Below are positions 14,479 through 20,516 of a DNA stretch of 20,516 bases, in pieces. The stretch's first letter is position 1. Each line of letters opens with the position of its first letter. This DNA comes from Nitrospira sp. ST-bin4 (lineage in GTDB: Bacteria > Nitrospirota > Nitrospiria > Nitrospirales > Nitrospiraceae), in contig MSXM01000052.1 of assembly GCA_002083565.1 (NCBI GenBank), positions 4,710-25,225 on the forward strand. The letters run 5' to 3'. A program made the translations under genes and the position numbers. The notes below the pieces were generated by a model. It worked only from the letters and a program-made list of their open reading frames with translations. It did not search any database and was not told the DNA's origin.

Positions 14479-14487
14479 AATATACCA
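14479..14487 (-). promoter_or_regulatory. Extended -10 promoter of the SpeD-like gene
   Basis: The minus strand reads TGGTATATT, an extended -10 element (TGnTATAnT type). No good -35 lies 17 bases upstream, which is usual for extended -10 promoters. The predicted leader is about 55 bases. Confidence 0.5.
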
Positions 14488-14536
14488 CGAATTTCAGGAA
14501 ACGCACGGCCATCGACCAGAATAATTTCATGGCAGC

Positions 14537-14561
14537 GTTGTCACCCCCCTCGGTTGACAAC
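14537..14561. promoter_or_regulatory. Dyad operator candidate in the divergent intergenic region
   Basis: GTTGTCA (14537-14543) and TGACAAC (14555-14561) are perfect 7-base inverted arms with an 11-base C-rich spacer. The right arm overlaps the -35 TTGACA of the zinc-ribbon gene, so a bound protein would block that promoter. Confidence 0.45.
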
Positions 14562-14583
14562 ATTTACGACCCTCGGAGACAAT
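14554..14583 (+). promoter_or_regulatory. Sigma70-like promoter of the zinc-ribbon gene
   Basis: A consensus TTGACA (14554-14559) and GACAAT (14578-14583, 4 of 6 matches) are separated by 18 bases. Transcription should start at about 14590, at or next to the ATG at 14591. Confidence 0.55.
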
Positions 14584-14590
14584 ACTGGCC

Positions 14591-14770
14591 ATGACCACGC
14601 CACTGGATGCCTCTGAGACAGACCTTCCTGATCGCCTGTGCACCTGGTGCCGAGTCCCGATGAAGAAACGCCTGGTCGGCGGGAGACAGTTCGTCCACTA
14701 CACCTGCCCGAAGTGCGTCTTTCAACACACCACGAGATTGGGCCCCAAACCGGCGCCCGCCAAACACTGA
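14591..14770 (+). CDS. Small zinc-ribbon protein, 59 residues
   Basis: A compact frame from ATG 14591 to TGA 14770. It carries two knuckles, LCTWC (C17, C20) and YTCPKC (C39, C42), separated by a basic stretch with MKKRLVGG, and a basic Pro-rich tail ending KPAPAKH. The two CxxC pairs 18 residues apart are what a single zinc-ribbon needs. Such small proteins often bind nucleic acid or a protein partner, but the function here is unknown. It diverges from the SpeD-like gene and converges on the third PilZ gene. The nearest Shine-Dalgarno-like GGAG is about 12 bases from the ATG and would lie upstream of the predicted transcription start. Confidence 0.75.
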   Translation: MTTPLDASETDLPDRLCTWCRVPMKKRLVGGRQFVHYTCPKCVFQHTTRLGPKPAPAKH

Positions 14771-14826
14771 AGATATATCCTTGTGAGATCGACCTGTGGA
14801 CCGGGTATACACCGAGGCCCTGTACG

Positions 14827-15150
14827 CTACCGACGGGAGAAATTGCTCAACACTCGATCGTCCAGAAATTGAGTCAACCGTTCCTTGTCTTTTTGGCTGA
14901 TCGAGACGATCCTTCCTCCAAGCCTTTGAGACCGCACATAGACGACTTGCAACTGGCAGGTCACCACTTTCTCCGGCGCCACCTCAATGACGAGCTGGAC
15001 GGTATCGCCGGTCTTCACAAGCATACGGCTGTCGAGCCGAACACCATCTTCACTGACGTCCACGACTTTACAGGGAACCGACAGTGTGCCGCGTTCCAAC
15101 CGACCGGTGCAGTTGACCTGGGCGCGCCAGCCCTTTCGTTTGAATCCCAT
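14827..15150 (-). CDS. PilZ domain protein (third PilZ in the window)
   Basis: A 107-residue PilZ protein. ATG 15150 is chosen because GGAGG lies eight bases upstream; the longer frame to 15252 would run back into the terminator region. The c-di-GMP motifs are intact: RKGWR (R5, R9) and DVSEDG (D31, S33, G36). It is diverged from the tandem PilZ pair at 7238-8202, sharing only the general fold pattern (VKTGDTVQLVIEVAPEK, LGGRIVSISQKDKERL). It is a stand-alone cytoplasmic adaptor with unknown partner, located directly downstream of the DUF1499 terminator. Confidence 0.83.
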   Translation of the reverse strand: MGFKRKGWRAQVNCTGRLERGTLSVPCKVVDVSEDGVRLDSRMLVKTGDTVQLVIEVAPEKVVTCQLQVVYVRSQRLGGRIVSISQKDKERLTQFLDDRVLSNFSRR

Positions 15151-15199
15151 CAGTCCAGCCTCCAATTTTTGGAAGCATACCAAGGAGCCTCGCGATCTC

Positions 15200-15242
15200 A
15201 AAATAAAATACTGAAAGGCCCACCTACGGCCGCAGGCGGACC
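15200..15242 (-). terminator. Intrinsic terminator of the DUF2914-FKBP-DUF1499 operon
   Basis: On the minus strand a GC-rich stem spans 15242-15217 (GGTCCGCCTGCGG against CCGTAGGTGGGCC, with three G-U pairs) and is followed after six bases by a T-rich tract at 15210-15200. The stem pairs cleanly only as minus-strand RNA, which fixes the direction. Confidence 0.7.
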
Positions 15243-15288
15243 GAAACAACAAATCGGCAACGGCAGCAGAGCCATTCGGGGATCCAGG

Positions 15289-15651
15289 CTACAGCTTACG
15301 CTCAACCAAGGCACGCAGCTCTTCCATACGCTTGCGGTTGACGCCCAAGTCTCCGTAGCCGGTGCGGGAGGCAGAACGAAACTGGATGATGTGCGCGTCG
15401 TCGTCGAAGAGAAACTCCACATCGTCCACAAATCGAAGCAAGAGGCTGGTGAATTCGTAATGCAGGTAGGACTCGTCTTCTTCGACGAGCTTGACCCGGG
15501 GCAATGTTGCAATCATCGCCTTCAACGCCTCCTTCGCTTCTGCACGAGGCTTCTTATAGCGCAACGGCGCGATCGCGTGTCCCTCATCCGTGGCCTGAGT
15601 GGACACGCAATTGGGGCTGGAAGGGCAAGGGGGAAGAGTCCGTGGGCTCAT
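15289..15651 (-). CDS. DUF1499 family protein
   Basis: A 120-residue protein matching DUF1499 along its length. It has the N-terminal CPSSPNCVST with its cysteine pair, IAPLRYKK, then YLHYEFTSLLLRFVDDVEF and FRSASRTGYGDLGVNRKRME near the C-terminus. The family is widespread in bacteria and plants and its biochemical role is unknown. There is no signal peptide or membrane segment. It is the last gene of a three-gene unit: only 12 bases separate its ATG from the FKBP stop, and a terminator follows it. Confidence 0.88.
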   Translation of the reverse strand: MSPRTLPPCPSSPNCVSTQATDEGHAIAPLRYKKPRAEAKEALKAMIATLPRVKLVEEDESYLHYEFTSLLLRFVDDVEFLFDDDAHIIQFRSASRTGYGDLGVNRKRMEELRALVERKL

Positions 15652-15663
15652 TGAGCGGGAACT

Positions 15664-16059
15664 TTACGCTTTTTCCATCTTCGTCCGCAACCAGACCTCC
15701 ACCACCAGCACCGCACCCGGTGGAATCAGATCCGGGATGCCTTTCTCTCGATAGGCCAGATGCGGGCCGATCCGCACTTTCCGATAGCCTCCGGCTTTCA
15801 TCCCCATCAAGGCATGCTCTACGCCGGCGATCGTTTGCCGGCTGCCAAGAACTGTCTTGCGATCCACGAAGCGCTCTCCATCTACAACTCGAATCATGTC
15901 CTTAGGCAGATGATCGGCCTGTTTCGCGTTCAGCATCACCTCGTCACCCTTGTTCAAGAAGATTCGACAGTTGTAGATGACCCGGTCACCTTTTTGGGCC
16001 GGTTGCCCTTCTCCTTCTCGCTCATTAAGAATCTTGAGTCCGCTCAGGCGCTTCATCAT
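15664..16059 (-). CDS. FKBP-type peptidyl-prolyl cis-trans isomerase
   Basis: A 131-residue single FKBP domain. The typical C-terminal block is clear: LGSRQTIAGVEHALMGMKAGGYRKVRI, then PHLAYREKGIPDLIPPGAVLVVEVWL. It contains the conserved tyrosine (LAY) and the IPPGA turn. The tryptophan at the floor of the FKBP pocket appears as valine (AGVEHAL), seen in some bacterial members, so activity may be altered. The N-terminal part around ILNEREGEGQPAQKGDRVIYN is the usual first strand. There is no signal peptide, so it should be cytoplasmic. It lies five bases after the DUF2914 gene and 12 before DUF1499. Confidence 0.85.
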   Translation of the reverse strand: MMKRLSGLKILNEREGEGQPAQKGDRVIYNCRIFLNKGDEVMLNAKQADHLPKDMIRVVDGERFVDRKTVLGSRQTIAGVEHALMGMKAGGYRKVRIGPHLAYREKGIPDLIPPGAVLVVEVWLRTKMEKA

Positions 16060-16064
16060 GCCGG

Positions 16065-17174
16065 CTAATACGTCACCGTCGTCAGTACCGGTCGCGCTCC
16101 GTCCAGCTGTTCAACCTCCACGGAGACACGCCCGATGATACGGCCGTCGTCGGTTTCAACATCCACTCGCCAGTCGCCCGGACTGAGCCGCTGTTTGAAG
16201 GTATAGGCGCGATATCCGCCTTCACGCCCCCCTGAGATTTTGATGGGAATCTTGTCCGCATGGGCAAACGGCCGGCTGCTGTTGGCTCGAAAATACCAGT
16301 GATGGTAGACGGTCGTATCCAGATCGACAGGCGCAAAGACGGCGGTGAAACAATAGATCGGCTCGTCGGCGGGAAAGGTGCTGTTCGACCGCTTCCAGAC
16401 CTGGTACCACTTCTTATCGAACGAGAGTTCGAACCGGTCGCCCGTCTTTTTCACCTCGTGGTAAATCCCGCCGTACTTGAGCGACAACGGCACGGGCGGA
16501 ATCCAGTTGAGGAAGTAAAACCCGACCAGCAAACCGATGAGCGCAACAGCGGGAGCGGTGACCCCGATCGCTTCACGCTGAGACCGCCCCGGATTGTCCC
16601 GATAGATCAGTTGAACCACGCGAACAGTCACGCCTGCGCTCAATCCCGCCCCGGCCAAAAATACGACGGCATTCATATGTCCCGTCATGACCGGCAGAAA
16701 AAACGTGAAGAACGCAAAACAGACCACGGCATACAGACTGACGAGCAGACGGAGGCTGGAGAGCCGGCTACGCAAAAACTCATTGACGATCAGCAGTACC
16801 ATCAACAATCCAAAAAATATGGCCGTGCCGGTGAACGTAGCACTGCGCGAATAGAAAATGGCATAGGCGCTGAACAGACTCCCCAACAGAAACTGTATCG
16901 CCATTGGATAGTAGGGCTTCACACGCAAAGCCCCGCGCGTCAGAGAGGTCAGGGTACCCGTTCGCTCCCGATCGGGGGACAGCTCGACATCCAGCCGCCC
17001 GGTCAACACGATCAGCACGCCCAAGAGAAGCAGATAGACCAGGAGAATGAGATTGTCCTGCAATCGATCGATCCGGGTCAGGGTGAGTATGTCGTACGTC
17101 ACGCCGGAGAGAAAACAGAAGACGGGCACAACGGGCTTCGCGAGCAGGGCTTTGGCTGTCCCCATCGGACTCAT
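16065..17174 (-). CDS. Membrane protein with C-terminal DUF2914 domain
   Basis: A 369-residue protein. The N-terminal two thirds hold about seven hydrophobic segments (first near residues 14-30, last around LIGLLVGFYFLNWIPPVPLS). The C-terminal ~110 residues are a soluble DUF2914 domain with WYQVWKRSNSTFP, YHHWYFRANSSRPF, SGGREGGYRAYTFKQ and GDWRVDVETDDGRIIGRVS. The beta-rich domain should face the periplasm. The function of DUF2914 is unknown. ATG 17174 is preceded by GTGGGG. It heads a short operon with FKBP and DUF1499 genes. Confidence 0.85.
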   Translation of the reverse strand: MSPMGTAKALLAKPVVPVFCFLSGVTYDILTLTRIDRLQDNLILLVYLLLLGVLIVLTGRLDVELSPDRERTGTLTSLTRGALRVKPYYPMAIQFLLGSLFSAYAIFYSRSATFTGTAIFFGLLMVLLIVNEFLRSRLSSLRLLVSLYAVVCFAFFTFFLPVMTGHMNAVVFLAGAGLSAGVTVRVVQLIYRDNPGRSQREAIGVTAPAVALIGLLVGFYFLNWIPPVPLSLKYGGIYHEVKKTGDRFELSFDKKWYQVWKRSNSTFPADEPIYCFTAVFAPVDLDTTVYHHWYFRANSSRPFAHADKIPIKISGGREGGYRAYTFKQRLSPGDWRVDVETDDGRIIGRVSVEVEQLDGARPVLTTVTY

Positions 17175-17207
17175 AGCCCCACTGTGCGCAATGCCCTTCG
17201 ATTGTTC

Positions 17208-17244
17208 AATAAAAATACTGAATCGTGCCGTAGCCCACGCTACG
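17208..17244 (-). terminator. Hairpin with downstream T-rich tract, possible terminator
   Basis: CGTAGC and GCTACG (17229-17244) form a perfect 6-base stem with a 4-base loop. A T-rich run follows on the minus strand (17217-17208), but 11 bases away, farther than usual. The flank TTCAGTATTTT also appears beside the terminator at 15200-15242. It may separate the upstream unknown gene from the DUF2914 operon. Confidence 0.35.
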
Positions 17245-17259
17245 TTGGGGATGGATTCT

Positions 17260-17386
17260 CAGGATGCTCAAAAAAGCCGCCCAACGCGGCCGCAGACGAG
17301 AAAAATACCGGAGGCGTACCCTCTGGGGTACGTTGAGGATTTTTTCGAGGCGAGAACAAAGTTGGAGGCCTTTTTTCAGCATCCTG
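17260..17386. repeat. Palindromic dispersed repeat element, complete copy
   Basis: The element begins CAGGATGCTCAAAAAAGCC and ends GGCCTTTTTTCAGCATCCTG, so the termini are near-perfect inverted repeats. Inside is a perfect hairpin, CGTACCC-TCTG-GGGTACG (17315-17332). The right end abuts the stop codon of the minus-strand gene at 17387. A second, truncated copy starts at 20424. It is non-coding and behaves like a MITE or large REP-type element; as RNA it would form a long stem that could end or protect transcripts. Confidence 0.75.
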
Positions 17387-18448
17387 TCACACAAACGCAG
17401 GCAGCGGCGCATAGGCGACCGGATGGCCGATCAATTGTTCCAACCAGCCCGCCATCGCCTCATCATCGAGCGGAGCCCGATTCAAGCGCACTTCGATCTG
17501 GAACCCTCCGCTGCCTCCGACGATGCCGATGATGGCCGAGGCCTCCTCGCCTTCCGGCAGCAGATCCCTGGTTTGAAATTCACAGAGCGTGGCATAGAGC
17601 CGGCCATCCGGCCGAATCGCGTCCAGAATATCGGGCAACTCGTCGAGCGGGCAATGGACTGAACATCGATAGGCGACGCGGGCGGCGGGCTCGATGGCCT
17701 GAAACTCCCCCAACGCGGCTTCCGAAAACCCGGTCAGATACGCACGAACCCCGGCCGGTTCCGGGCTGTACGTTGCGGCAAGCTTACTGGCCGGCACCAG
17801 AAACTCATACGCATCCGTCGTGTTGTATTCAAACTGGCAGGGACCGAACGCGTCCGGCCATGAACAGAAAAAAGGAATGGCGGAGTCATGCGGCCTGAGT
17901 ACCACGGCATCCTTTTCAATCGCGGTCTCGACCGGCAATTCCAGCACCGCAATCGCATCGAGGAACGCCGCGCGCCGTTCATCCAGCCATTGCGTCCGCT
18001 GCCCGTCCCCCCGTGTCTCCCCCGGCGTGATGACCATAGAGGTCTGAAGCCGGATACGGATGAAGGAATGCGCATGCCTGAATCCGATCCAGAACATGCC
18101 CTTCGGCTCATGCAGCGTGAGACGTTCCCGAATGCGCCAGGGATGGCTGATGGAGCAGTACGTGCCGACGTCCTGATGCCGAAGATAACTCGTGTGATAG
18201 GCTCCGGAGAGCAGAAAGAAATCGCCGCGCCACTGTTCCCGCACATGAATCAGCGTGACGTCTTCTGTCGCCCACGGATCGAGCTGGTCGAAGTCGTCGA
18301 CGGACTTCACCGTCCATTCTTCGACATAACAAATGACGTCATTGGCCGGTGCGGTCGGCTTCAAACCTAGCCCGCGCATCCGATCGCCCACGGCCAGAGC
18401 CTGGCTGAACGTCAGCGATCCCGTCGTTTCCCACCGCCGTTCGAGCAC
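17387..18448 (-). CDS. Conserved-looking protein of unknown function, 353 residues
   Basis: I do not recognise this protein. It appears soluble, with no signal peptide or membrane helix. The first half is rich in aromatic residues and Trp/His (SISHPWRIRERLTLHEPKG, FWIGFRHAHSFIRIRLQ). The second half has FFCSWPDAFGPCQFEYN and an alternating strand-helix pattern ending in ASAIIGIVGGSGGFQIEVRL, which could be a small alpha/beta domain. The open frame extends to a TTG at 18466, but GTG 18448 has GAAGGGA about nine bases upstream and is preferred. It is followed immediately by the palindromic repeat and lies 117 bases downstream of the lipoprotein gene. Confidence 0.7.
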   Translation of the reverse strand: MLERRWETTGSLTFSQALAVGDRMRGLGLKPTAPANDVICYVEEWTVKSVDDFDQLDPWATEDVTLIHVREQWRGDFFLLSGAYHTSYLRHQDVGTYCSISHPWRIRERLTLHEPKGMFWIGFRHAHSFIRIRLQTSMVITPGETRGDGQRTQWLDERRAAFLDAIAVLELPVETAIEKDAVVLRPHDSAIPFFCSWPDAFGPCQFEYNTTDAYEFLVPASKLAATYSPEPAGVRAYLTGFSEAALGEFQAIEPAARVAYRCSVHCPLDELPDILDAIRPDGRLYATLCEFQTRDLLPEGEEASAIIGIVGGSGGFQIEVRLNRAPLDDEAMAGWLEQLIGHPVAYAPLPAFV

Positions 18449-18565
18449 TGTGGCACATCCCTTCAAAGCGAGCCACAGCGAGGAAACTGCGGAGACGGAG
18501 GCAGAAGACCCCGCCCGGCTGCCCCCTGGATCGTCTCAGCCGCAGCCGCTCAACCGTCCGCTTCG

Positions 18566-19213
18566 TTACCGTGCCGGCCGCACAGCCTTCTGCACGACCA
18601 TCGTATCAGCGATCAACCGTTCGATCCCGTCGTCCAATGTCGCCGCCAGCAACTCCTGCACATCCTGTTCGCCAAACCAGAATACCGTCCGGCTCCGGGC
18701 GCCCTCGATGCTGCGCGTGGTCGTACTCTTGTCTTCCGCATTCTTAGCCTGAATCGTGAGCCGGCTCTTGGCGTCAATCACGGTGGAAAACGCACGGCTT
18801 TTCGCACCGGCCGAAAATTCCTGCACCTGGCCGCTGATCACGATATCGGCATCGGTCGCCGATCCAGCCTGCCCCAACCGGACATTCCACGCACGGTTTC
18901 CCCAGCTACGCGTTTTCAAGCGATTGACCAGTGCCTGGCTGATCATGTCGGCGGGCCGACCACCCACGACATCGAAATGCGTCACGCCGCCCCATAAGTG
19001 GGTGCGGGTCCCGATACGGGCTTTGTCCGCGCGCCGGTCTTCAAACGGCTCAATCACGATCGTCACCGGCTCCATATCGGCAGACTGTGCCACCGGCTGC
19101 TTCGTTTGAAAATCGAGATACCGGAGCTCGCTCTTCCCCGTGCAACCGCCTGAAGCCGACACCATAAGCGCCGCTCCACACACCAACGCCATGCGCATGA
19201 TTATTCGTTTCAC
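18566..19213 (-). CDS. YajG-like lipoprotein
   Basis: About 215 residues from GTG 19213, chosen because AAGGAGG lies five bases upstream; the longer open frame to 19285 lacks such a site and would precede the signal peptide. The N-terminus is a lipoprotein signal, MKRIIMRMALVCGAALMVSA, with the lipid-modified cysteine at C24 after SGG (the -3 position is not the usual Leu). The mature part has VTIVIEPFEDRRADKARIG and THLWGGVTHFDVVGG, then a domain ending in ATLDDGIERLIADTMV, resembling the YajG lipoprotein family. It is probably anchored to the outer membrane facing the periplasm. Function is unknown. Confidence 0.78.
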   Translation of the reverse strand: MKRIIMRMALVCGAALMVSASGGCTGKSELRYLDFQTKQPVAQSADMEPVTIVIEPFEDRRADKARIGTRTHLWGGVTHFDVVGGRPADMISQALVNRLKTRSWGNRAWNVRLGQAGSATDADIVISGQVQEFSAGAKSRAFSTVIDAKSRLTIQAKNAEDKSTTTRSIEGARSRTVFWFGEQDVQELLAATLDDGIERLIADTMVVQKAVRPAR

Positions 19214-19303
19214 AGGTTCCTCCTTGCGTACAACCGTTACAGTATGACAATGGCTCAGTCTACCCAAGTTGCGGGTCGGAGACAATCGGGCCGTGAAGAA
19301 AGT

Positions 19304-19960
19304 TTAGGCTGTGATGATGGGAAGCATGGCACGAAACGTCTCACAGCTCAATTGCGGCAGCTGTCCGGCCTGAATGCGAGGATCGCTCAACGGCACACAC
19401 CGGATGATCTTCATGAATGATCGCTCCGCCAGCACAGCGGCAAGCCTGGCTTTGCGATCATGTGTGATGGGCAGCGTATAGCCCTCGCCGTGTTTCCACT
19501 CCCACAGTGTCGGCGCCAGGGAGAACTCCAGATCGTGCCCCGCCAGCTGGTGGAAACGGTCGACGAAGCGTTTCTTGTATTGCTTGAGGTCCTCCCCTTC
19601 GAGCAAGAGCGCGAACGCGGCATGATGGCCCCACCAAAACAAGATGCGAAAGGTAAATGTGTTCCGGCCCTCGAAGTGCTTGGGACAATCCAGGTATTGA
19701 TAGGGAAAGTCCTCGAGATGCTCGCCCTTCACCAACTGATGGGCCTTCGGATTGAAACCCGGCGGCGTAGTCAGCGACACCCCGGCAAGCTCCGTGGTCA
19801 ACACGCGATGCGCCGCCTCCAGCTGCGCCCGCACCTTGGCTGTAATCACCGCCTTCTTTTGAAAGAAGCGGGCATCGGCCAACAGGGAGGTTTCTTCGTC
19901 AGTGAACGTCATGGGGTGGGACATGATCACATAGGGAACTGCGGACCAATCCGCATGCAC
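19304..19960 (-). CDS. Protein of unknown function, about 206-218 residues
   Basis: I do not recognise a family. The protein seems soluble and single-domain, with aromatic-rich segments FPYQYLDCPKHFEGRNTFTF, ILFWWGHHAAFALLLEG and TLWEWKHGEGYTLPI, and a helical N-terminus (DEETSLLADARFFQKKAVI). The longest frame starts at GTG 19960; ATG at 19924 or 19912 would give 206 or 202 residues, and none has a clear Shine-Dalgarno. It lies 20 bases downstream of the four-cysteine protein gene and 90 bases upstream of the lipoprotein, in the same direction. Confidence 0.7.
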   Translation of the reverse strand: MHADWSAVPYVIMSHPMTFTDEETSLLADARFFQKKAVITAKVRAQLEAAHRVLTTELAGVSLTTPPGFNPKAHQLVKGEHLEDFPYQYLDCPKHFEGRNTFTFRILFWWGHHAAFALLLEGEDLKQYKKRFVDRFHQLAGHDLEFSLAPTLWEWKHGEGYTLPITHDRKARLAAVLAERSFMKIIRCVPLSDPRIQAGQLPQLSCETFRAMLPIITA

Positions 19961-19980
19961 CCGTCACCGGCAGCCGCCGG

Positions 19981-20352
19981 CTATTTCTGATGCGTCTCGA
20001 ACGCTGACACCTGCACCGTGTAGTGCCGACGGCAGTCGGCGCAACGCAGCAACACCAGATCCTGAAACACGTCCATCTCACGCAACGTGATGGCCGAGCG
20101 ATGGGTCATAATGCAGGCGCTCAGCAACTCTTCACCTGTGACTTCTTGGCCGATCTGCCCGGCTGCAACGAGTTCCGATGCCGTCGCCTCTTTCGAGGTG
20201 ACGAGGCCCACCGTCAGATAATGGCCGGACTTGCAGGAGCTGCACGACAACACAAGTCGACGATCATCTCCCATCCGTTTGACCGCCACACAGAGGGGAT
20301 GAACCGACCAGCACTGCTGAAGAAAAGCTCCGCTACGGACAATCTGTGTCAT
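19981..20352 (-). CDS. Four-cysteine (two CxxC) protein of unknown function
   Basis: A 123-residue protein with two similar knuckles, LSCSSCKSGHYLTV (C37, C40) and LRCADCRRHYTVQV (C104, C107), 63 residues apart. Each is followed by a His/Tyr and a beta strand, so they probably come together to hold one zinc or form two related half-sites. The linker is helical and acidic (SELVAAGQIGQEVTGEELL). There is no signal peptide. ATG 20352 has only a weak GGTAG upstream. It is the first gene of the co-directional minus-strand group here, probably transcribed with the 218-residue protein that follows. Confidence 0.7.
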   Translation of the reverse strand: MTQIVRSGAFLQQCWSVHPLCVAVKRMGDDRRLVLSCSSCKSGHYLTVGLVTSKEATASELVAAGQIGQEVTGEELLSACIMTHRSAITLREMDVFQDLVLLRCADCRRHYTVQVSAFETHQK

Positions 20353-20423
20353 CGCCGCTACCTATGGCTGACAACTGTAGTGAGTCACATGGCCTTAATC
20401 CTGATCGCAGACTAACAGGCCCG

Positions 20424-20516
20424 CAGGATGTTCAAAAAGTCCACTATTCTCACCCACCCAGCCCCGGCGCGCCAAGACGCGCCACGCCGCGGGTAAGGCC
20501 GCAGCGAGCGAAGAGG
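20424..20516. repeat. Palindromic dispersed repeat element, second copy cut by the window edge
   Basis: It starts CAGGATGTTCAAAAAG, matching the left end of the element at 17260 with few changes, and contains GGCCGCAGCGAG, matching GGCCGCAGACGAG in the first copy. A small internal stem, GGCGCG/CGCGCC, lies in between. The right end is outside the window. Confidence 0.65.

Noticed and set aside
14638..15654. A 338-codon plus-strand frame
   Set aside because: It runs antisense to the third PilZ and DUF1499 genes and across the terminator; both minus-strand proteins have clear family motifs.
16260..17336. A 358-codon plus-strand frame
   Set aside because: It is antisense to the DUF2914 membrane protein and its translation is Gln/Arg/His-rich low-quality sequence.

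Overview
The window looks like a chromosomal segment of a moderately GC-rich Gram-negative bacterium. An RND efflux pump, a YajG-like lipoprotein and secreted proteins imply an outer membrane. The gene style (several stand-alone PilZ proteins, many conserved unknowns) and the dispersed palindromic repeat starting CAGGATGCT suggest Nitrospira or a relative (phylum Nitrospirota). That assignment comes from pattern memory, not a search. I see no rRNA, tRNA, CRISPR array or insertion sequence.

Region 1 (1-5730) is the most interesting part: a minus-strand operon behind a strong sigma70-like promoter (about 5701-5730). It encodes a split phosphonopyruvate decarboxylase (alpha and beta), a 2-aminoethylphosphonate (AEP) transaminase, a PntC-like cytidylyltransferase, a CDP-alcohol phosphotransferase fused to a decayed nucleotidyltransferase domain, and a flippase-like integral membrane protein (UPF0104/LPG_synthase_TM). 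Read in order, this is a route from phosphonopyruvate to phosphonoacetaldehyde, AEP, CMP-AEP and then AEP transferred to a membrane lipid or polyol. The proposed outcome is a phosphonolipid or AEP-decorated envelope. PEP mutase, which supplies phosphonopyruvate, is not in the window. A 16-codon ORF with a strong Shine-Dalgarno sits just before the beta subunit and overlaps its start codon.

Region 2 (5809-8398) holds two tandem secreted paralogs of unknown function, a 360-base gene-free stretch, and two tandem PilZ (c-di-GMP-binding) proteins, followed by a hairpin.

Region 3 (8399-13520) is a TetR - membrane fusion protein - RND permease efflux operon. A palindromic operator lies at the TetR start codon, a (CA)7 tract sits at the TetR/adaptor junction, and a curious inverted array of degenerate heptamers lies between adaptor and permease. 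No outer-membrane channel gene is present.

Region 4 (13549-15288) has a minus-strand SCP2-like protein and an AdoMet-decarboxylase-like (SpeD superfamily) protein, a divergent 59-residue zinc-ribbon protein that may be translated from a leaderless mRNA, and a third PilZ protein.

Region 5 (15200-20516) is entirely minus strand: a DUF2914 membrane protein - FKBP-type isomerase - DUF1499 operon with a terminator, then (upstream in transcription) an unknown 353-residue protein, a YajG-like lipoprotein, an unknown ~218-residue protein and a four-cysteine protein. Two copies of a palindromic dispersed repeat occur at 17260-17386 and from 20424 to the window edge.
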